This document shows positions 61,264 to 64,000 of a DNA stretch of 64,000 nucleotides, piece by piece. The translations under genes were made by a program, and so were the position numbers. The notes under the pieces are model-generated. The model had not been told where the DNA came from. It saw nothing but the letters and a program-made list of their open reading frames with translations, and did no database searches. Within the stretch, counting starts at the first letter, position 1, and the number at the start of each line of letters is the position of its first letter. This DNA comes from Strigamia acuminata (taxonomy: Eukaryota > Arthropoda > Chilopoda > Geophilomorpha > Linotaeniidae), in assembly GCA_949358305.1 (NCBI GenBank), contig OX442322.1, positions 8,432,001 through 8,496,000 on the forward strand, written 5' to 3'.

Positions 61264-62766
61264 TGTTGCTAGCAACAAATGGAGTTGTCAAAACGTTTAC
61301 CGGCTAGGAAGAAAATCTATACATGTGGCAATTTCCTGGAAATACAGACAAAACGTTTTTAATAACATTCTTGTGTGTTTGAGTTTGAATTTGTCAATTA
61401 TCTGAATATTTCCGTGTCTGAAATCAATGTTTTCATAGCACATGTGTACTAGTGTCATTGCCGTGAACGTTTGCCATGTGAATTAATTATCTGAAATGTC
61501 AAAATATTGCTTTGTAAGTTTTTGTTGTCACTTATTAACGTTTTGTGCAATTTTTACCTGTTTCTTGAGTGTTATCTATTTCCAGTTCATTAGTGTAAGC
61601 AGTATGACAAGCTGGATGCATCTCGCTCAATTCAAATGTGGACTGGAAGAGATCTAACTGTTATTATTAATGTTTAAATGCATTCAGTGCATTTTATCAG
61701 TGTATTAGCAATTTTCCTACCTTGTTTAATGTCTTGTGTGTCTATTGGGCGCATGTGTGTTCAACACCGCTCGTTTCAGGTGTGAAAACGTCCAAAATGC
61801 GTGCAAATGATCGCCTCCTATGCGTGTCCGCCTCTGGACAGCTGGTAGAGATGTTCCAGGTCCTGTCACGGATTAAAAACCACCTATATTAGTTGTTTGT
61901 ATGCCTATTAATTAATTTGTTACCTTAAAATGCCTCTCACTTGTCCTGGAAGTTTAATTGGATTGCTTTTGTGCTCATATGAGCAATCTCTCTCTCCTTG
62001 TCCGCCATTGCTGTGGGCGTGGCTTAAGTGTCTCTGTAAAGATGTATTTAAAATTACCTTTTTGTGGGTTTTATGAGGTATTTGTGAGTAATTAGGCATT
62101 TGTGTATTTAGCAATGTAATAGTCTTAAGTTTTATTGCATGATGATAATGCTTTCTGATGTAAATACTGCACTCACTGTAGAGCTGCAATTTGATTGGCA
62201 GAAAACCTCTGTATTTATTCTTTTTCTTGTGTTTCATGAATATTTACTTGGATTTAATGCATTTCCAATGGGTTCTTGAATATAGCATCTAAAGATTGAT
62301 TGTAAAACTGATTTATTACATTTAATGTAGGTTTTCAGTTGTTAGGCTTAAGCAAATGTACTTGATGCCCTGTACGGTAGTCTATTTGTATCAGATGGTT
62401 TATTTCCTCCCTTTTTCAGGGACCTAAGGCTTCCTTACTTTCAAGTGCATATGTCCTTATACAATGCTTATGTGATTGCACTTGTTATAGTTTATTGTTT
62501 TAAGTGTAACTGCTTTGTTTCTGCTCTCGCGCTGCATTGTATCTGTGTTATTCATGTTTTCAATGATATTAAACGATGTTTATTTTTACTCCCGTGGATT
62601 TTAACAGAATGAGTGAGGAGTAAAAACTCCTTGTTTCCTCCAAAGTACCTGCTGTTCTGGATGCCTGACAGATGGACATTGAATCTTCAAAGCCACTATA
62701 CAAAATCAGCGGTCAAAAAGAAGGTCCTTTGTTTCTTAATTGGCCCAGCCCAGGCCAGTTGCAACA
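61264..62766 (+). repeat. F-type LTR (1503 bp), shared by F2 and T2
   Basis: Starts TGTTGCTAGCAACA after CGGCCGGCAATCTT, ends ...GTTGCAACA. It differs from the F LTRs in having about 40 extra bases near 61410-61470, where F has CCGTATAAAAGCG instead. It is the 3' LTR of F2 and at the same time lies where a 5' LTR of T2 would be, since a primer site follows. Confidence 0.9.
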
Positions 62767-62770
62767 TTTT

Positions 62771-62790
62771 TGGTGCCGTGACCAGGATTA
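62771..62790 (+). promoter_or_regulatory. Perfect tRNA-His primer binding site before T2
   Basis: TGGTGCCGTGACCAGGATTA lies four bases after the LTR end. T-type Gag coding sequence follows at once, with no leader. Confidence 0.8.
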
Positions 62791-64000
62791 TTTAGCAGGG
62801 CTTCAACGAATTGAAGACATTAGAACCAGAGTAAATTTATTGAAGCAAAGAGCAAAAGTGTCTGGAAAAATGGCAGGGCAATTTGGTTCCCATCCGGGAC
62901 AGAATTCCAGTTTAAACCAGACGTCCGCTTCATCCAGGAGAAACACGAGATTGCCGAAAACCGACATTGCTAAATTTAGTGGCGATGCAACTGAATATAG
63001 AGGCTTTGCGAATTTATTCGAATCAGCAGTTGATCAGAACACGGAGCTTTCGAACGTGGAAAAGCTTATATATCTGAGATCATGCTGCACTGGGGCTGCA
63101 GAATCCGCAATCAAGTCGTACCCAATAACTGATGACGCCTACCCATTAGCGAAAAATACATTGGAGAGTCTATTCGGTTCTGAAAACACGCAGAGAAATG
63201 CTATTTCAAAGATGATTAGGGAGTCGAAACCCGTTTTCGATCTCTACCCAATCGAACCACTCAAAGCTCTATTCACGTCATTGGCATCTGCTGTCCGGAC
63301 CATGGCGCAACTGTCTGTGTCAGTTGACACTACTGGAACGTACCTTATTCCAGAACTACTTAGAAAATTTCCACCGGAGATCTCCCAACGTTTTTACCGA
63401 AAGCATCAAGGAAAAGTTGATGATGTTAACGTTTTTCTGGACTTCGTAGCAACCGAGATACAACTGGCTGAATTGTCGGAAGAAAGCGTTCTCCTTAAGC
63501 GCGCTCATCTGAAGAAGTCAGAAAAATTTGAGAAAACTTCAAAGGAAACAAGAGAAAGACCAACTGGAACCATGTCCTCATTCGTGACTTCCGAGAATGG
63601 AAAATTGAGTATGAATTCCAAGTCAAATCCAAACCGCAAACCCGCCTGCGCTTATTGTGATGGTGATCACGCACACGCAAATTGTGATGCGGATCTCGAT
63701 GTACCAGCGAGGATCGAAATAGTGAAGAAGAAACGACTTTGTTTCAACTGCTTGAGATATAACCACACAGCCAAAGAATGTACCGTGAAGTTTTGTTGTC
63801 GCTTGTGTGGTGGAAGACATCATACATCAATCTGCAACAAAAACAACAAAGAAAAAGCGATTACACCAAAAGAAGAAAACGTGTCTACTAATGTATCGCT
63901 TACCGAGTCGGTGGAGATTCAACTGATGGTCTTCACTGCTCTTTTTGTGAAGAAAAATGGAGACATGTACCCCGTCCGCGGATTACTAGATCCAGGAAGC
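62789..64000 (+). pseudogene. gag: Gag-protease of a second T-type element (T2), start missing, runs off window
   Basis: An uninterrupted frame of 404 codons begins at the primer site with Y-L-A-G-L-Q-R-I and continues through capsid, three knuckles and the protease L-L-D-P-G-S at the window end. It is almost identical to T 42508-43720. About the first 70 residues of Gag and the whole leader are missing; the first ATG inside is at 62869. Whether the thymidine kinase follows cannot be seen here. Confidence 0.9.

Larger units (their letters stand above)
60124..62766 (+). mobile_element. 3' half of a second F-type element (F2)
   Basis: It carries the protease end, linker and decayed TK region, then an F-type 3' LTR. 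Its left end is fused to LTR D at the shared GCTA. It is in the opposite orientation to F. Confidence 0.9.

Noticed and set aside
1-64000. CRISPR arrays, tRNA genes, bacterial operons
   Set aside because: No regularly spaced short repeats, cloverleaf sequence or ribosome-binding/operon layout was seen. The tRNA-like matches are only primer binding sites.

Overview
The window is animal DNA made almost entirely of BEL/Pao-type LTR retrotransposons, inserted into one another or fused to one another. The basis is a repeated layout: long LTRs (about 1.36-1.64 kb) with TG...CA ends, a primer binding site resembling the 3' end of tRNA-His, a leader of several hundred bases, and one long Gag-protease-RT-RNase H-integrase reading frame with three Cys/His knuckles, a D-P-G-S protease and an (F/Y)MDD reverse transcriptase. 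BEL/Pao elements are known only from animals; nothing here fixes the species. I see no host gene, tRNA, rRNA or CRISPR array.

Layout, left to right. Element A (1-5294, +): pol end and 3' LTR. 5295-6785: unassigned, perhaps minus-strand leader. Element F (6786-23054, -): a non-autonomous element with target duplication GAAC, split by the autonomous element B (10853-20419, +, target duplication TTCC). Element G (23055-25671, -): leader and 5' LTR. H (25672-26916, +): a pol fragment. Element E (26917-47527, +): split by B2 (28921-37459, target duplication GGCA), a second copy of B, and by T (40129-46717, target duplication CCGT). Element C (47528-55439, +). Element D (55440-60126, +): recombinant and broken. 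F2 (60124-62766, +): 3' half of a second F-type element. T2 (from 62767, +): an F-type LTR fused to T-type gag, running off the window.

The most unusual content is in T. Its single 1005-residue reading frame is Gag-protease followed, where RT, RNase H and integrase should be, by a complete TK1-type (type II) thymidine kinase domain with P-loop, D-E-G-Q catalytic segment, four zinc-type cysteines and lasso motif. Its two LTRs are equal in length and look identical, so the insertion is young. F and F2 carry the same architecture with a decayed kinase remnant (a P-loop lacking its Thr, and the central and zinc parts missing or unrecognisable). This suggests a lineage of non-autonomous BEL elements that captured a nucleotide-salvage enzyme and depends on autonomous relatives such as B for RT and integrase. 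A plausible role is local dTMP supply for reverse transcription inside the particle.

Other shared signals are a pyrimidine-rich GCCGGCAA block where a polypurine tract is expected before every 3' LTR, a conserved CACAACGCAATG-like box in every leader, a dimerisation-type hairpin after the primer site in C and G, and an RFX X-box plus CCAAT plus CRE set in A-, E- and B-type LTRs.
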